From positions 124,001-188,000 of the forward strand of contig NZ_NEJH01000008.1 of the NCBI RefSeq assembly GCF_002113025.1: DNA of 64,000 nucleotides, read 5' to 3'. The DNA comes from Pseudomonas sp. B28(2017). GTDB taxonomy: Bacteria; Pseudomonadota; Gammaproteobacteria; Pseudomonadales; Pseudomonadaceae. Both the position numbers and the translations under genes were made by a program. Below are positions 43,011-52,017 of this stretch, piece after piece (the stretch's first letter is position 1; every line of letters starts with the position of its first letter). The notes beneath the pieces are model-generated. The model did no database searches and was not told where the DNA came from. It saw only the letters and a list, made by a program, of their open reading frames with translations.

Positions 43011-44074
43011 GACGACTCTCCTGCGTTCAATACGGCGGCCGCGCGTTCGAGCAAGGTCTTGACCGGGGCGGCAAGGCCCAGGCGCGGCGGGGTGGCGAGG
43101 TTATACCAGAGCCAGTCGGCCTCGGCCACGTGATGGCCGGTCTCCTGGACCTGAACCAGCCAGGGTTCGATGGATAACTGAAAATGGCTGAAAGTGTGCA
43201 CCAGACTCGGCAATGCCTGTTGTGCGCCCAGTTCCAGCGAATGCTGCGATGCCAGGTGCGGCAGGTCGTTGAGGTCGTCGAGCTCCGGCAGGCTCCACAA
43301 GCCGCCCCACAGGCCCGTGGAGGGGCGACGGTAAAGCAGAATGGCGCCCTCGGCGTTGGCGAGCATCGGCATCAGCGTACGCTTCTGCGGGATGGCCTTG
43401 CGCGGCTTGGGGATCGGGTAACGGGTTTCCAGGCCAAGCATGTGCGCCTCACAGCCCTTTTCCAGCGGACACAGCAGGCAACTCGGTTTGCTGCGGGTGC
43501 AGAGCGTGGCACCGAGGTCCATCATCGCCTGGGTGTAGGCGTTGACCCGGTCGTGTGGCGTGAAGCGCTCAGCGTTGGCCCAGAGCTGTTTCGCGACCTT
43601 CGGCTCGCCGGGGTAGCCCTCTTGTGCGGTAAAGCGCGCCAGCACCCGTTTGACGTTGCCGTCGAGGATCGGCGCGCGCAGCCCCATGCTGATGCTGGCA
43701 ATCGCGCCAGCGGTGGACAGGCCGATGCCCGGCAGATCAGTGAGCTTTTCCACGTCCCGGGGAAATTCGCCGCCGTACTGCTCGACGACGATTTTCGCGG
43801 TCTTCTGCAAATTGCGCGCGCGGGTGTAGTAACCCAGGCCTGTCCACAGGTGCAGCACTTCGTCTTCCGGTGCCGCCGCCAGGGCCTCGACCGTGGGCAA
43901 CGAGGCCATGAAACGGTCGAAATAGTTCAGCACGGTGCTGACCTGGGTCTGCTGCAACATGATTTCCGAGACCCATACCCGATACGGGTTGATGTCCTGC
44001 TGCCATGGCAAATCGTGACGGCCGTGGCGGTCGAACCATTCCAGCACCGCCGTGGAAAACTGCTCGGCTCTCAT
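43007..44074 (-). CDS. mutY: A/G-specific adenine glycosylase MutY
   Basis: 355 residues from ATG 44074 in overlap with asmA. MutY removes adenine mispaired with 8-oxoguanine. The helix-hairpin-helix/GPD motif LPGIGLSTAGAIASISMG and ILDGNVKRVLARF (catalytic Asp) are present. The 4Fe-4S ligands are in CTRSKPSCLLCPLEKGC (C-x6-C-x2-C-x5-C). A C-terminal Nudix-like domain reads the 8-oxoG. The gene lies in asmA-mutY-yggX. Confidence 0.95.
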   Translation of the reverse strand: MRAEQFSTAVLEWFDRHGRHDLPWQQDINPYRVWVSEIMLQQTQVSTVLNYFDRFMASLPTVEALAAAPEDEVLHLWTGLGYYTRARNLQKTAKIVVEQYGGEFPRDVEKLTDLPGIGLSTAGAIASISMGLRAPILDGNVKRVLARFTAQEGYPGEPKVAKQLWANAERFTPHDRVNAYTQAMMDLGATLCTRSKPSCLLCPLEKGCEAHMLGLETRYPIPKPRKAIPQKRTLMPMLANAEGAILLYRRPSTGLWGGLWSLPELDDLNDLPHLASQHSLELGAQQALPSLVHTFSHFQLSIEPWLVQVQETGHHVAEADWLWYNLATPPRLGLAAPVKTLLERAAAVLNAGESS

Positions 44075-46305
44075 CGCTTGAACAGTTCCTTGAGCGCGTC
44101 TTTCAGTTTCGGGTCGACTTTGTCTCCCCATTTTTCCTCGATTTTTTCGCTGATCCTGTCGCCAGCCACCTTGGTTGCGACCTGGCTCATGCGTTCGTTA
44201 TCCACGCGGCAAGCCTTGGCGCCCAGCTCCAGCGGGCCGCGGCAGCGCAGTGGCCACTCGATACCGACAAACTTGTCGCCGACCTGACAGGCCGGGTCCG
44301 GCATGGCGCTCGTATCGCCTTCGACGATGATGCCGACGCGGTAGTCCATGCCCAGCACTCGCAGATCGACGTCACCGTCACCATTGACGGCCATGCCCGG
44401 GATGCGCACTTTCAGGTCCGGGTTGCTGGCCACGCCATTACGGAAGGTCAGGTTGCCCTTGAGCTCCTGGAACGGTGTGTCCTTGCCCCGCGGCTCGCCG
44501 CTGAGGGTTTTGCGGTTGAGCGTGGCGATGCCTTTGCACAGCTGTTGCTCAAGGTTGGCATTGAGCAGCACGCCATTGTTGATGACGATACTGGCGTTGC
44601 CATTGAGGGTTTCGATCAACGCTTTCTGGCTGTTGCCGTTGCCGGTCAGGCTGCTGTTGAGCGTGACCAGGCCTTTGACCGGTGGATTCTTGCCCTGGCT
44701 TTCGAGGATTTTTTCTGCCGGTACCCGGCTGATCTTTGTCTGCAGGTTCAGCGCCGGCACTGGCTGGCGCACATCGAGCGTGCCAGCGGTTTCGAAGTTG
44801 CCCTCGTACAGATCGCCGCGCAGGTTGGCCAGCGTCAGCAGGCCGCCCTGGCCGGTGGCCTTGAGCGCAGCGTTATGGATCGGCAGTTTTTGCAGGGTCA
44901 ACTGGCCGAAGGTCAGGTCGGCGTCCACATCGAGCTTGCTCAAGCGTTCCACTGGCAACAGACGCTCGCTGCTCCACGCGTCCTTGGTCGGCGCGGGTGG
45001 CAGTGGTGTGTTGCCCACGCCGGCCATGGCATCGGCTTCGGTGCTGGCGACTTCGGCCTGGCGGACCTGCGTGGCGCTATTGGCCTCGGCGGATTTCGGC
45101 GACAGGTAACGGTCGACGTTGAAGGTGTCGGCCTTGAGCACAGCGCGCAGCGATTGTTTGGCGAAGTCTTCGACGGCAATGCGGCCGCTGAAGGTGCTGT
45201 CGTCGACTTTCAGGTTGAGGTTGTCGAGCGCCAGGCTGGTCGGTGTCGCTGCCAATCGGCTGACCAGCTCGACTTTGCTCAGGCTGCCTTCGGCCATGGC
45301 CGGGAGTTTCTGGCCGATGCTTTCGACGAATTTCGCCAGGTCGAACTGGGCAATCGAGATGCCGCCGCTGACCTGTGGGGTCTTGTCGAGGTCGTTGACC
45401 TTCAGTTCACCCAGTGCCCGCAGTTGGTTGGCGGAGATCTTGATACCGGTCCACTCGGCAACGTTGGCGGCCTTGTCCAGCACCAGTTGGCCCTGGGCGG
45501 AGAACGTCATGGTCTTGCCTTGCAGCGGGTCGCCGGTCACTTCACCGGACAACTTCATGTCTTCGAACTGATAACGCTGCAGGGCACGTGCGATACGCAC
45601 CTCACCATTGAGCTCGGTACGAACCCGCAGTGCCGGCTGGTTGGCAGACAGGAAAGCCGTGAGCTTGAGCGGGATGTTGACGGAGTCGTGAACCGCGCCG
45701 GTGCTCAACTGAATACTTTCGGCGCTGAAGCTCTTGCCGGTTCGTTCATCGGTGTATTCAACCCGTGCGTTGTTCACGGTCAGGCTGTCGATGTCCAGAC
45801 GGATCGGCTGAGGCGGTTTCTCCGCCGCGACGCTGGCTTCGGGCGCAGGTTCGGTAGTGGCTGGCGGGGAGCTGGTTGCCGCGGCGGATTTGGCCGTTGC
45901 AGGCACCTTGCCGATGTCCTCCCAGTTGCCGTGGCCATCCTTGTCGCGGTTCAGGCGCAGGTTCAGGCCTTCGACGCGCACGTCGCTCATCTGCACTTCG
46001 CGGCGCAGCAGCGGCAGTACGCGCACCGACAGGCCGAGCATCTGCAAATCGGCGTACGGTTCGGTCGGTTTGACCAGGGTCGCGACACTGGCGTCGTGCA
46101 GCTCCAGGCCCAGCCACGGGAACAGGCTCCAGCCGATATCGCCATTGAGCGTCAGCTCGATGTGGGCCTTGTCGCGGGCAATCTGGCGAATCTCGTCTTT
46201 GTAGTCGTTGGGATCGAAGAGGTGGGTCAGGGCAAAGCCCAGCGCCACAATGATCAGCAACAACCCGAGAAGTACCAGACCCAGGATTTTGCCGAACGCT
46301 TTCAT
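44071..46305 (-). CDS. asmA: AsmA-family protein
   Basis: 744 residues from ATG 46305 (AGGACT upstream). An N-terminal membrane anchor (LGLVLLGLLLIIVALGFAL) is followed by DPNDYKDEIRQIARDKAHIE and GDIGWSLFPWLGLEL, the AsmA opening. The remainder is a long beta-rich periplasmic part with the C-terminal AsmA region near residue 560-650. Such proteins bridge or influence the outer membrane and lipid transport. The 4-bp overlap with mutY makes the operon asmA-mutY-yggX. Confidence 0.92.
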   Translation of the reverse strand: MKAFGKILGLVLLGLLLIIVALGFALTHLFDPNDYKDEIRQIARDKAHIELTLNGDIGWSLFPWLGLELHDASVATLVKPTEPYADLQMLGLSVRVLPLLRREVQMSDVRVEGLNLRLNRDKDGHGNWEDIGKVPATAKSAAATSSPPATTEPAPEASVAAEKPPQPIRLDIDSLTVNNARVEYTDERTGKSFSAESIQLSTGAVHDSVNIPLKLTAFLSANQPALRVRTELNGEVRIARALQRYQFEDMKLSGEVTGDPLQGKTMTFSAQGQLVLDKAANVAEWTGIKISANQLRALGELKVNDLDKTPQVSGGISIAQFDLAKFVESIGQKLPAMAEGSLSKVELVSRLAATPTSLALDNLNLKVDDSTFSGRIAVEDFAKQSLRAVLKADTFNVDRYLSPKSAEANSATQVRQAEVASTEADAMAGVGNTPLPPAPTKDAWSSERLLPVERLSKLDVDADLTFGQLTLQKLPIHNAALKATGQGGLLTLANLRGDLYEGNFETAGTLDVRQPVPALNLQTKISRVPAEKILESQGKNPPVKGLVTLNSSLTGNGNSQKALIETLNGNASIVINNGVLLNANLEQQLCKGIATLNRKTLSGEPRGKDTPFQELKGNLTFRNGVASNPDLKVRIPGMAVNGDGDVDLRVLGMDYRVGIIVEGDTSAMPDPACQVGDKFVGIEWPLRCRGPLELGAKACRVDNERMSQVATKVAGDRISEKIEEKWGDKVDPKLKDALKELFKR

Positions 46306-46383
46306 GGGCGAGTCCTTGTAGATAGTCGAATTCAAAATTTAGCCGAGGAGTATAGCGCCACCGGATAGATGACCGGTCAGCGA

Positions 46384-46788
46384 TCACTGCGGCAGTACAT
46401 CCAGCGGCAGTTTCAGTTTGGCGGCCAGTGCCTGTGCCTCCAGGTGCCCGGCAGGCGCGAGCAAGCGCAGGGTCATGCCCGATTGCTCGGCCATTTTCCG
46501 GGCTTCGGCCACCAGTCGCTCGGCAACACCACGGCGACGGGTAATTTTTCGCACACAAATTTGTGACAAGTACCAGGCGTCCTGGTGCCTTTGCAAACGG
46601 GCCGCGCCCAGCAGGCGATCATTGAAGCGCCCGGCGATCAGTGTGCCGTCGCGCAAACAGTCTTCGATCAACTGCGCTTCCCCGGAAAACGGGGCGAACA
46701 ACCAGTCTGGAGCGTCGAGGTAGATCTTCTGCAGATCCTGCCGATCCTGGGACGTGGCGTGGTTCAGCGGCTCGACAATGATCGGCAT
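46384..46788 (-). CDS. PanZ-like GNAT-fold acetyl-CoA sensor
   Basis: 134 residues. SQDRQDLQKIYLDAPDWLFA and the acetyl-CoA loop VRKITRRRGVAERLVAEA closely resemble E. coli PanZ (PanM), which binds acetyl-CoA and PanD to control aspartate decarboxylase maturation. RBS AGGA lies 7 bp upstream. It ends 78 bp before asmA and may share its transcript. Whether it acts on PanD here is unproven; it could be a simple acetyltransferase. Confidence 0.75.
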   Translation of the reverse strand: MPIIVEPLNHATSQDRQDLQKIYLDAPDWLFAPFSGEAQLIEDCLRDGTLIAGRFNDRLLGAARLQRHQDAWYLSQICVRKITRRRGVAERLVAEARKMAEQSGMTLRLLAPAGHLEAQALAAKLKLPLDVLPQ

Positions 46789-47019
46789 GGTGATTCCTGT
46801 GAGGTCATGAGGCGAGAGAGATCAGATGACGTACAAAAGGTGATGTCAGTTTGGTTTTTCTGTCACTTGCAGATGGTAACCTCTGCCCGTTCGTTCGTCC
46901 TTCTGCGACCTGTTGTCGCATAACAAGGTGCTCCGCAAAAAAAACGGTCATGCCTGCGTGCATAAAGGCCGGGAGTGGACCGTGGCTGGCGAACCCTACT
47001 GATAATTGGGGGAAACACA

Positions 47020-48684
47020 ATGACTACGAGCATCACGGCGGACGGCTTCAGTGCCAGCCCGCCTGCGTTCCTGTCCAAGGAACGGATCATCGCCAAGCCC
47101 GGTTTCAATCGCTGGCTGGTACCACCGGCCGCCTTGGCCATCCACTTGTGCATCGGCATGGCCTACGGCTTTTCGGTGTTCTGGCTGCCGCTGTCCAAGG
47201 CGCTGGGCATCACCGCTCCGGTAGCCTGCGCGCCAGACATGAGTTTTATCGCACAAGTCTTTTCGTCCCAGTGTGACTGGCCGATCTCGATGCTCGGCTG
47301 GATCTACACCCTGTTCTTCATCTTCCTGGGTTGCTCGGCCGCCATCTGGGGTGGCTGGCTGGAACATGCCGGACCGCGCAAGGCTGGCGTTGTGTCGGCG
47401 CTGTGCTGGTGCGGCGGTCTGCTGATTTCGGCGCTGGGGGTGTATACCCACCAGATCTGGCTGATGTGGATCGGCTCCGGGGTCATTGGCGGTATCGGCC
47501 TGGGCCTGGGTTACATTTCGCCGGTGTCGACCCTGATCAAATGGTTCCCGGACAAGCGCGGCATGGCGACCGGCATGGCGATCATGGGCTTCGGCGGCGG
47601 CGCAATGGTCGGCGCTCCGCTGGCGGCGGCGCTGATGGGGCATTTCGCTTCGCCAACCAGCGTCGGCGTGTGGCAGAGCTTCCTGGTGATGGCTGCGATC
47701 TACTTCGTGTTCATGATCGGTGGCGCGCTGTCCTACCGCGTTCCGCCAACCGGCTGGAAGCCCGAAGGCTGGACCGCTCCGGTGAAAAAGGCCTCGAACG
47801 CGATGATCACTCATCGTCATGTTCACGTGAATGTGGCCTGGAAGACGCCGCAATTCCGTCTGGTGTGGCTGGTGCTGTGCCTGAACGTATCCGCCGGTAT
47901 CGGCATCCTCGGCATGGCGTCGCCGCTGTTGCAGGAAGTGTTCGCCGGCAAGTTGCTGGGCAGTGACCTGGCGTTTGGTCAGCTCGACGCCTCGCAACTG
48001 GCCTCGATCGCCGCCATCGCTGCCGGTTTCACCGGTTTGCTGAGCCTGTTCAACATCGGCGGACGTTTCTTCTGGGCTTCGTTCTCGGACTACCTGGGCC
48101 GCAAAAACACCTACTTCGTGTTCTTCGCCCTGGGCTTTGCCTTGTACGGGCTGATTCCGAACCTTGGTCATCTGGGCAGCGTCGCGCTGTTCGTGGCGGC
48201 GTTCTGCATCATCCTGTCGATGTATGGCGGTGGGTTTGCGACCGTTCCGGCGTATCTGGCGGACCTGTTCGGTACGCAAATGGTCGGCGCGATCCACGGT
48301 CGTCTGCTGACCGCCTGGGCTGCTGCCGGCGTGCTGGGGCCGGTGCTGGTGAACTACCTGCGTGAATATCAACTGAGCATCGGCGTCGAGCGCGCAGCGG
48401 CGTACGACATCACCCTGTACATCCTCGCCGGTCTGCTGGTGCTGGGTTTCCTGTGTAATCTGCTGGTGCGTCCGGTGGCCGACAAGTACTTCATGACCGA
48501 CGCCGAACTGGCCGCCGAACAGGCGCTGGGCCATGACAAGGGCGCTGACAGCAGCACCGTGCTGGAATGGAAAGCGGCTGCCGGTACCAAGCCTTTGGCT
48601 GTTGCAGCCTGGTTGGTGGTGGGCATTCCGTTGGCGTGGGGTGTGTGGGTGACCCTGCAAAAAACTGCAGTGCTGTTCCACTGA
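47020..48684 (+). CDS. OFA-family MFS transporter (oxalate/formate antiporter type)
   Basis: 554 residues from ATG 47020; the frame to 46975 is not needed. 12 membrane segments with an MFS loop (KWFPDKRGMATGMAIMGFGG) and ISPVSTLIKWFPDKRG, characteristic of the OFA group. The second half shows FNIGGRFFWASFSDYLGRKN. A soluble segment at about 500-530 and a final membrane helix make it longer than OxlT (about 420). The substrate is a small organic anion, not defined by sequence. Confidence 0.85.
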   Translation: MTTSITADGFSASPPAFLSKERIIAKPGFNRWLVPPAALAIHLCIGMAYGFSVFWLPLSKALGITAPVACAPDMSFIAQVFSSQCDWPISMLGWIYTLFFIFLGCSAAIWGGWLEHAGPRKAGVVSALCWCGGLLISALGVYTHQIWLMWIGSGVIGGIGLGLGYISPVSTLIKWFPDKRGMATGMAIMGFGGGAMVGAPLAAALMGHFASPTSVGVWQSFLVMAAIYFVFMIGGALSYRVPPTGWKPEGWTAPVKKASNAMITHRHVHVNVAWKTPQFRLVWLVLCLNVSAGIGILGMASPLLQEVFAGKLLGSDLAFGQLDASQLASIAAIAAGFTGLLSLFNIGGRFFWASFSDYLGRKNTYFVFFALGFALYGLIPNLGHLGSVALFVAAFCIILSMYGGGFATVPAYLADLFGTQMVGAIHGRLLTAWAAAGVLGPVLVNYLREYQLSIGVERAAAYDITLYILAGLLVLGFLCNLLVRPVADKYFMTDAELAAEQALGHDKGADSSTVLEWKAAAGTKPLAVAAWLVVGIPLAWGVWVTLQKTAVLFH

Positions 48685-48705
48685 CACCAAGGCAAATGCA
48701 AAACC

Positions 48706-48729
48706 TGTGGGAGCAAGCCCGCTCCCACA
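48706..48729. repeat. Short REP-like hairpin
   Basis: TGTGGGAGC, AAGCCC, GCTCCCACA: the outer part of the REP core without the inner palindrome, just behind the transporter gene. Confidence 0.7.
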
Positions 48730-48842
48730 TCTGTTTTGTATTCCCTCCAGGTCGCTTGTATGGACATGTACATCGCCAACACCCCCGGATTCATTCCGTC
48801 AGCGATATCAGCTCTCGTGTTTCTGTTTGGCGCCCGCGCCCC

Positions 48843-48848
48843 TATAAT
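48843..48848 (+). promoter_or_regulatory. -10 hexamer of the hisB operon
   Basis: Perfect TATAAT, 39 bp before the hisB ATG. The matching -35 at 17 bp (TTTCTG, 48820-48825) is weak. Confidence 0.55.
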
Positions 48849-48886
48849 GGTTGCCTTTTTCGCCCAATGATTTTGCGGAGCTGGTG

Positions 48887-49480
48887 ATGGCCGAACGTAA
48901 GGCTTCTGTCGAGCGCGACACTCTGGAAACCCAGATCAAAGCCTCGATCAACCTCGATGGCACCGGAAAGGCCCGATTCGATATCGGTGTTCCTTTTCTT
49001 GAGCACATGCTGGACCAGATCGCCCGTCACGGGCTGATCGACCTGGATATTGTCAGCAAGGGCGACCTGCATATCGATGATCACCACACCGTGGAAGACG
49101 TCGGTATCACCCTCGGCCAGGCTTTCACCAAAGCCATCGGCGACAAGAAAGGCATCCGTCGCTACGGTCACGCCTACGTGCCGCTCGATGAAGCGCTCTC
49201 GCGTGTGGTCATCGACTTCTCCGGCCGCCCTGGCCTGCAGATGCATGTTCCGTACACCCGTGCCACCGTCGGCGGCTTCGACGTTGACCTGTTCCAGGAA
49301 TTCTTCCAGGGCTTCGTCAACCACGCCAACGTTACCTTGCACATCGACAATCTGCGTGGGCACAACACCCACCACCAGATCGAAACCGTGTTCAAGGCTT
49401 TCGGCCGCGCCCTGCGCATGGCCGTCGAGCTCGATGACCGCATGGCCGGGCAAATGCCTTCGACCAAGGGCGTGCTGTAA
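48887..49480 (+). CDS. hisB: Imidazoleglycerol-phosphate dehydratase HisB
   Basis: 197 residues from ATG 48887 (GGAGCTGGTG). IGVPFLEHMLDQIARHG, DDHHTVEDVGITLGQA and LRGHNTHHQIETVFKAFGRA carry the metal-binding His pairs. It performs the sixth step of histidine synthesis. It is monofunctional (no histidinol phosphatase domain). It overlaps hisH by 1 nt (TAATG). Confidence 0.97.
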   Translation: MAERKASVERDTLETQIKASINLDGTGKARFDIGVPFLEHMLDQIARHGLIDLDIVSKGDLHIDDHHTVEDVGITLGQAFTKAIGDKKGIRRYGHAYVPLDEALSRVVIDFSGRPGLQMHVPYTRATVGGFDVDLFQEFFQGFVNHANVTLHIDNLRGHNTHHQIETVFKAFGRALRMAVELDDRMAGQMPSTKGVL

Positions 49481-50118
49481 TGCAGACAGTCGCGGTTATC
49501 GATTACGGCATGGGCAACCTGCACTCGGTGGCCAAGGCCCTCGAGCACGTCGGTGCCGGCAAGGTCCTGATCACCAGCGATGCGAACGTGATTCGCGAGG
49601 CCGACCGGGTGGTTTTCCCCGGCGTGGGTGCCATTCGCGATTGCATGGCGGAGATCCGTCGCCTCGGCTTCGATTCGCTGGTACGTGAAGTCAGCCAGGA
49701 CCGTCCGTTCCTTGGGATCTGCGTGGGCATGCAAGCCTTGCTCGACACCAGCGAAGAGAACGACGGCGTCGACTGCATCGGTCTGTTCCCGGGCCAGGTG
49801 AAGTTCTTCGGCAAGGATCTGGTCGAGGGCGGTGAGCACCTGAAAGTCCCGCACATGGGCTGGAACGAAGTGAAGCAGAAGGTGAGTCACCCGCTGTGGC
49901 ACGACATTCCGGACCTGGCGCGGTTCTACTTCGTGCACAGCTACTACATCGCTGCCGCCAACGCGCGGCAGGTGGTGGGTGGCGGTCACTACGGTGTCGA
50001 TTTCGCCGCGGCGCTGGCCGAAGGCTCGCGTTTCGCTGTGCAGTTCCACCCGGAGAAGAGCCATACCCATGGTCTGCAGCTGCTGCAGAACTTCGCTGCG
50101 TGGGACGGTCGTTGGTAA
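49480..50118 (+). CDS. hisH: Imidazole glycerol phosphate synthase glutaminase subunit HisH
   Basis: 212 residues. Class I glutamine amidotransferase with nucleophile Cys in LGICVGMQALLDTS and catalytic His/Glu in FHPEKSHTHG. It releases ammonia that HisF uses. VIDYGMGNLHSVAKALEHVG is the typical start. The ATG shares a base with the hisB stop. Confidence 0.97.
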   Translation: MQTVAVIDYGMGNLHSVAKALEHVGAGKVLITSDANVIREADRVVFPGVGAIRDCMAEIRRLGFDSLVREVSQDRPFLGICVGMQALLDTSEENDGVDCIGLFPGQVKFFGKDLVEGGEHLKVPHMGWNEVKQKVSHPLWHDIPDLARFYFVHSYYIAAANARQVVGGGHYGVDFAAALAEGSRFAVQFHPEKSHTHGLQLLQNFAAWDGRW

Positions 50119-50379
50119 ATGGCAGCCAAGAAAACCAAGCCGCCGATCCTGACCCTCACTCCTGAACAGGAGAACGAGGCGAATCGCAAGATCAAGCGGT
50201 TCATGGAGGATCGCTTCGAACTGGACCTGGGTTCGTTCGAAGCGGCCGAAATTCTTGAGCTGTTTACCCGCGAAATTGCTCCGCACTATTACAACAGGGC
50301 GATTTTCGATGTGCAGGCGCACCTCAAAGAGAGGTTCGAAAGCATTGAAAGCGACCTGTGGGCGCTCGAGAAAAACTGA
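50119..50379 (+). CDS. DUF2164-family protein in the his operon
   Basis: 86 residues, starting right after the hisH stop. LTPEQENEANRKIKRFMEDR and FELDLGSFEAAEILELFTRE identify DUF2164. The role is unknown; it is a small helical acidic protein. Conserved placement between hisH and hisA suggests co-expression, not a histidine enzyme. Confidence 0.88.
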   Translation: MAAKKTKPPILTLTPEQENEANRKIKRFMEDRFELDLGSFEAAEILELFTREIAPHYYNRAIFDVQAHLKERFESIESDLWALEKN

Positions 50380-50421
50380 TTTCCGAGCCAAGCTGAACAT
50401 TCAAATTTGAAGGTTTGCCAG

Positions 50422-51159
50422 ATGCTGATTATTCCCGCTATCGATCTTAAAGACGGTGCCTGTGTTCGTCTGCGCCAGGGCCGCATGGAAGATTCCACAG
50501 TGTTCTCCGATGACCCGGTGAGCATGGCTGCCAAGTGGGTGGAGGGCGGTTGCCGTCGTCTGCATCTGGTCGACCTGAATGGCGCATTCGAAGGCCAGCC
50601 GGTCAATGGCGAAGTGGTCACCGCCATCGCCAGGCGCTACCCGAATCTGCCGATCCAGATCGGCGGCGGCATCCGTTCCCTGGAAACCATCGAGCACTAC
50701 GTGAAAGCGGGCGTGAGCTACGTGATCATCGGCACCAAGGCCGTGAAAGATCCGGCCTTCGTCGCCGAAGCCTGCCGCGCGTTCCCGGGCAAGGTGATTG
50801 TCGGGCTGGACGCCAAGGACGGTTTCGTCGCCACCGATGGCTGGGCTGAAATCAGCACCGTGCAGGTGATCGACCTGGCCAGGCAGTTCGAAGCCGACGG
50901 TGTATCCGCGATCGTTTATACCGACATCGCCAAAGACGGCATGATGCAGGGCTGCAACGTACCGTTCACTGCCGCGCTGGCCGCCGCCACTTCGATTCCG
51001 GTGATCGCTTCCGGCGGTATCCACAACCTGGGTGATATCAAGACCCTGCTCGACGCCAAGGCGCCAGGCATCATTGGTGCCATTACCGGTCGTGCGATCT
51101 ACGAAGGCACCCTCGACGTCGCTGAAGCGCAAGCTTTCTGCGATTCGTACAAAGGCTGA
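50422..51159 (+). CDS. hisA: Phosphoribosylformimino-AICAR ribonucleotide isomerase HisA
   Basis: 245 residues from ATG 50422 (GAAGG upstream; the TTG at 50407 is not needed). The beta/alpha barrel opens with LIIPAIDLKDGACVRLRQG, catalytic Asp8 lies in PAIDLK, and VIYTDIAKDGMMQGCN carries the second Asp. It performs an Amadori rearrangement in histidine synthesis. Confidence 0.97.
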   Translation: MLIIPAIDLKDGACVRLRQGRMEDSTVFSDDPVSMAAKWVEGGCRRLHLVDLNGAFEGQPVNGEVVTAIARRYPNLPIQIGGGIRSLETIEHYVKAGVSYVIIGTKAVKDPAFVAEACRAFPGKVIVGLDAKDGFVATDGWAEISTVQVIDLARQFEADGVSAIVYTDIAKDGMMQGCNVPFTAALAAATSIPVIASGGIHNLGDIKTLLDAKAPGIIGAITGRAIYEGTLDVAEAQAFCDSYKG

Positions 51160-51168
51160 GGACTGACC

Positions 51169-51939
51169 ATGGCGCTGGCCAAACGCATCATCCCTTGCCT
51201 GGACGTGGATAACGGCCGGGTGGTCAAGGGTGTGAAATTCGAAAACATCCGCGACGCCGGTGACCCGGTGGAAATCGCCCGTCGCTACGACGAGCAGGGC
51301 GCCGACGAAATTACCTTTCTCGACATCACTGCCAGCGTCGATGGCCGCGACACCACGCTGCACACCGTAGAACGCATGGCCAGCCAGGTGTTCATCCCGC
51401 TGACCGTGGGCGGCGGCGTACGCACCGTGCAGGACATCCGCAACTTGCTCAATGCCGGTGCGGACAAGGTTTCGATCAACACGGCAGCGGTGTTCAACCC
51501 GGAGTTCGTTGGCGAAGCCGCGCAGCATTTTGGTTCGCAATGCATCGTCGTTGCCATCGACGCGAAGAAGGTTTCCGGGCCGGGCGAAACTCCGCGCTGG
51601 GAAATTTTCACCCACGGCGGTCGCAAACCAACCGGTCTCGATGCGGTTGAATGGGCGAAGAAGATGGAAGGCCTGGGCGCCGGTGAGATCCTGCTGACCA
51701 GCATGGACCAGGACGGCATGAAAAACGGTTTCGACCTGGGCGTTACCCGTGCCATCAGCGATGCGCTGGGCATTCCGGTGATCGCCTCCGGTGGCGTCGG
51801 CAACCTGCAACACCTGGCCGATGGAATTATCGAAGGTCACGCCAGCGCGGTATTGGCGGCGAGTATTTTCCACTTCGGCGAATACACCGTGCAGGAAGCC
51901 AAGGCCTATATGGCCCATCGCGGAATCGTGATGCGTTAA
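51169..51939 (+). CDS. hisF: Imidazole glycerol phosphate synthase cyclase subunit HisF
   Basis: 256 residues. ALAKRIIPCLDVDNGRVVKG with catalytic Asp11, and EILLTSMDQDGMKNGFDLGV with the second catalytic Asp, show the HisF barrel. It combines with HisH. It is the last his gene of this operon, 9 bp after hisA. Confidence 0.97.
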   Translation: MALAKRIIPCLDVDNGRVVKGVKFENIRDAGDPVEIARRYDEQGADEITFLDITASVDGRDTTLHTVERMASQVFIPLTVGGGVRTVQDIRNLLNAGADKVSINTAAVFNPEFVGEAAQHFGSQCIVVAIDAKKVSGPGETPRWEIFTHGGRKPTGLDAVEWAKKMEGLGAGEILLTSMDQDGMKNGFDLGVTRAISDALGIPVIASGGVGNLQHLADGIIEGHASAVLAASIFHFGEYTVQEAKAYMAHRGIVMR

Positions 51940-52017
51940 ACAAACCGATACAGGCCAGTGGACATCATGGCGGGCTCAAGGCACTCTTGGGTACGCCATG
52001 GATTTCGGTAGCCAGAC

